A DNA stretch of 64,000 nucleotides from contig NW_008705588.1 of NCBI RefSeq assembly GCF_000186865.1, forward strand, positions 328,489 to 392,488, read 5' to 3'. This document shows, in pieces, positions 62,265 through 64,000 of the stretch. The DNA comes from Aureococcus anophagefferens (taxonomy: Eukaryota; Sar; Pelagophyceae; Pelagomonadales; Pelagomonadaceae). Position numbers and translations under genes: made by a program. How positions within the stretch are numbered: position 1 is the stretch's first letter; every line of letters begins with the position of its first letter. The notes below the pieces were generated by a model. The model was given only the letters and a program-made list of their open reading frames with translations, did no database searches and had not been told where the DNA came from.

Positions 62265-63530
62265 TTAGCGCGAGAAGTGGCGCCCCGGGCACTGGTTCGG
62301 CGTCCGCGGTTCCCAGGTGCGGCAGACGCTCGACGGCTCGCCGAAGGTGCCGTCGTACGTGTGGTTCCCCTGAAGACAGCAGAAGTTGAGCGCGGAGAAG
62401 ACATCGGCCTTGGACAGCGCGGTGGTGCCCTTGCAGCCCATCCTTTTCGCTTTGCGCTCGAGCATCGCCGTCGACTCCGCGCTGAGGCCGTAGGTCGCGA
62501 CGAGGTACGCGAGGACGGCCTGGCGGACTGGTGCCTTGGGACATAGCAGAAGCAAGTGGAAGGGCGTCTTGCGGTAGACCTCCTGGTCGAACCCAGCGAA
62601 GATGACGAGGTCGATCGAGAGCACGCCGCGGCACCGCGCGTCGCGGGCCGCGGGGTCGCACGCGGCCGCCGGGCCGAGGGCGTGGTCGAGGAAGGCCCTC
62701 ATCATGCCGTGACCGGACGTGAGGTAGGGCTTCGGATGCTCCAACGGCGGGTTCGCCGCGAGCGCGAGGATGGTGTCGAGGTTCGCGGCGACGGCCTCGA
62801 CGTGCCAGCGCTCGAGCACGAAGTGGAAGTCGCCGCCGGCGCCGCCGTGCGAGTTGCAGTAGGCCTCGCCCAGCTTGCGGCTCAGGCGCGTCAGCGGCAG
62901 GTCGCGGAACAGGAGGAGGTCGGGCCGAGTCAGGACGAAGCGATCGTACCGAACGCCGGTAGCTTGCTCGTGGGCGAGCGCGAGCGCGGCGACCTTGGCG
63001 TGGCTTAAACTGTGGCTTAACGCGCCAAAGTGCTGCTCCTCCGGCTCGCGCGTCCAGGCCGGCGCGCTTGGACCCGACGCAAAGACGTTCGCGAGTCGAG
63101 CCGGATACGGCTCGTTGTCCTCGAACTCGGTGGCGGCGAAGTCGTAGAGGCTCTCGAAGCGGTCTCTGAGATCCGGGTTCCACGAGTGTATGAGCACGTC
63201 CCAGGTCGTGTTCGCGTCCGTGTTCGCCTCGATTACGTGCTTCGTAATGGTCGAAGCGCAGAACTCGATATCGCTGTACTCGCCACCACTCCCTGGTAAT
63301 TTGTCGACGAAGTTGCCACCTTCTCGCGAGACGGCGCCGCTGAGGAGTAACGCAATCCGTTCAGCGCGTGACGTCGCGAAGAGGGCTGCTATAGCTGCGT
63401 TCCAAGCCCTCATCGCGGCAGCATTACGAAAGCATTGCGCCGGCCGATCTTCAAGGTGAATGATGCTGTGCCCTTTCAGTGTCAAGCAATGCGATGGAGG
63501 CCGATATGAAGGCCTTAGGCAGTCAATCAT
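62265..63530 (-). CDS. glycosyltransferase-like protein
   Basis: 421 residues from the Met at 63530. An early segment RIALLLSGAVSREGGN is followed by IEANTDANTTWDVLIHSWNPDL and RYDRFVLTRPDLLLFRDL, the V-x-H-x-W and R-x-D-L-L-F pattern of a widespread group of poorly defined nucleotide-sugar glycosyltransferase-like proteins in algae and plants. RPDLL would take the place of the metal-binding DxD. Later come CPKAPVRQAVLAYLVA and a Cys pair in FCCLQGNHTYDG with NHT (N-glycosylation site). No clear signal peptide is found at this start, although Golgi lumenal location is expected. It faces the 63544 gene head to head, 13 bp apart. Confidence 0.65.
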   Translation of the reverse strand: MIDCLRPSYRPPSHCLTLKGHSIIHLEDRPAQCFRNAAAMRAWNAAIAALFATSRAERIALLLSGAVSREGGNFVDKLPGSGGEYSDIEFCASTITKHVIEANTDANTTWDVLIHSWNPDLRDRFESLYDFAATEFEDNEPYPARLANVFASGPSAPAWTREPEEQHFGALSHSLSHAKVAALALAHEQATGVRYDRFVLTRPDLLLFRDLPLTRLSRKLGEAYCNSHGGAGGDFHFVLERWHVEAVAANLDTILALAANPPLEHPKPYLTSGHGMMRAFLDHALGPAAACDPAARDARCRGVLSIDLVIFAGFDQEVYRKTPFHLLLLCPKAPVRQAVLAYLVATYGLSAESTAMLERKAKRMGCKGTTALSKADVFSALNFCCLQGNHTYDGTFGEPSSVCRTWEPRTPNQCPGRHFSR

Positions 63531-63543
63531 CGTGTCCTTGAGG

Positions 63544-64000
63544 ATGCGTTCGCGGCGAGCCGCGCTGCTCGTTGCGGCTGCGGCAGCGTCGGACCTCGTT
63601 GCGACTGCGGTAGCGTCGATGGATGCATGCCTCGCCTCCGGCGCCGGCGACTGGGTGGCGTCGTCGTTGGAGCCCGTGAAGCTCTCGCCGAGCTTCCTGA
63701 AGAACTGGCAACAGTCTGTTTTCTTTTGGGGCCAATGCGAGGAAGCGCCGCGCGCGCTGCGCTGGGAGCCGCGGGGCGACGGCTGCGACGGCCTCGCCGC
63801 CGCCGCGCGGTCGCCGACGCTCGCGCGGGACTTCTGCGACGCGTTTTCCGGCGCGAGCATGATGCTCGTCGGCGACAGCGTCCAGGGCGAGCTCTTCTCG
63901 ACGCTCGCCGCGCTGCTCGGCGCTGACCGCGGCGTCCAGGACGAGGCCGCGGCGCGGCGGCGGTGCCTGCCCGGCTCTCGCCTCATGGCTCATCACGCCC
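63544..64000 (+). CDS. PC-esterase-like secreted protein (5' part, runs off the window)
   Basis: The first 152 residues are visible with no stop before the window edge. A signal-like head (MRSRRAALLVAAAAASDLVA) precedes WQQSVFFWGQCEEAPRAL and CDGLAAAARSPTL. SGASMMLVGDSVQGELFSTL contains the GDS block of SGNH/PC-esterases, with Ser as nucleophile. Such enzymes acylate or deacylate wall polysaccharides. The catalytic D-x-x-H would lie beyond 64000. The 5' region overlaps the promoter of the divergent glycosyltransferase-like gene. Confidence 0.7.
   Translation, partial: MRSRRAALLVAAAAASDLVATAVASMDACLASGAGDWVASSLEPVKLSPSFLKNWQQSVFFWGQCEEAPRALRWEPRGDGCDGLAAAARSPTLARDFCDAFSGASMMLVGDSVQGELFSTLAALLGADRGVQDEAAARRRCLPGSRLMAHHA

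Noticed and set aside
1..64000. tRNA, rRNA, CRISPR or bacterial operon structure
   Set aside because: No cloverleaf with an anticodon arm, no rRNA words and no spaced repeats were found; genes alternate strands, have introns and lack ribosome-binding sites.

Overview
The window is nuclear DNA of a compact, very GC-rich eukaryotic alga. It best fits a pelagophyte stramenopile such as Aureococcus anophagefferens or a close relative; this is inferred, since no marker gene settles the species. The evidence is: eukaryotic genes (proteasome alpha-7, condensin CAP-H, alpha-kinase, MYND and JmjC proteins); short introns of about 41-60 bp; a plastid presequence with an A-F motif after a signal peptide (20037); stramenopile-type Cys-rich extracellular modules with S/T-A-P linkers; short transposon-like introns (introners) flanked by target-site duplications, as published for Aureococcus; and strong G/C third positions, which open long false frames on the opposite strand. 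Three runs of N (17341-17429, 32612-32723, 52647-52696) cut genes, so this is a draft assembly.

Layout. 1-5.9 kb: end of an unknown gene, a MYND/RING/Sel1 protein, a secreted unknown, a small membrane protein, a decayed small gene and a secreted methyltransferase. 5.9-13.7 kb, all minus: a membrane-anchored alpha-kinase, a 1058-residue beta-propeller-like protein split by an introner, and condensin subunit CAP-H with three introns. 13.9-18.6 kb: F-box-like, PH-like, a 56-residue membrane ORF, an SGNH/PC-esterase-like secreted protein and a MOSC (mARC-like) protein, the last two converging on a gap. 18.7-25.2 kb: aldo/keto reductase, a plastid-targeted protein, a cation/Ca2+ exchanger, PSMA3 and an LRR protein. 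25.4-33.6 kb: a large cell-surface protein, branched-chain aminotransferase, a membrane acyltransferase (one frameshift, one introner) and a sugar transporter. 33.8-39.1 kb: one 1544-residue pseudokinase-IQ-FN3 gene carrying three introners. 39.2-45.7 kb: two unknowns, a truncated Hsp70, a JmjC-like/RS protein and a MYND protein. 45.9-57 kb: a BPI-like/PqiA-like fusion, an RS-rich helical-repeat protein, an unknown and a fused alpha-beta pyruvate dehydrogenase E1. 57-64 kb: a 262-bp MITE-like element, a FASTK-like protein, a RoxA-type ribosomal oxygenase, a secreted two-exon protein, a glycosyltransferase-like protein and the start of another PC-esterase-like gene.

The genes do not form one pathway; they are ordinary single-copy loci packed closely, often head to head. 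The unifying signal is recent intron gain. At least five related elements of about 190-211 bp (10563, 30549, 34520, 35365, 36227) sit in coding sequence between direct repeats. If the AG at the element end is joined to the GT or GC that opens the left repeat, every reading frame is restored exactly. A 74-bp element (12693) and a 148-bp intron (61368) behave the same way. Three of the seven must use GC donors. Exon coordinates below were worked out by hand from frame continuity and splice dinucleotides.
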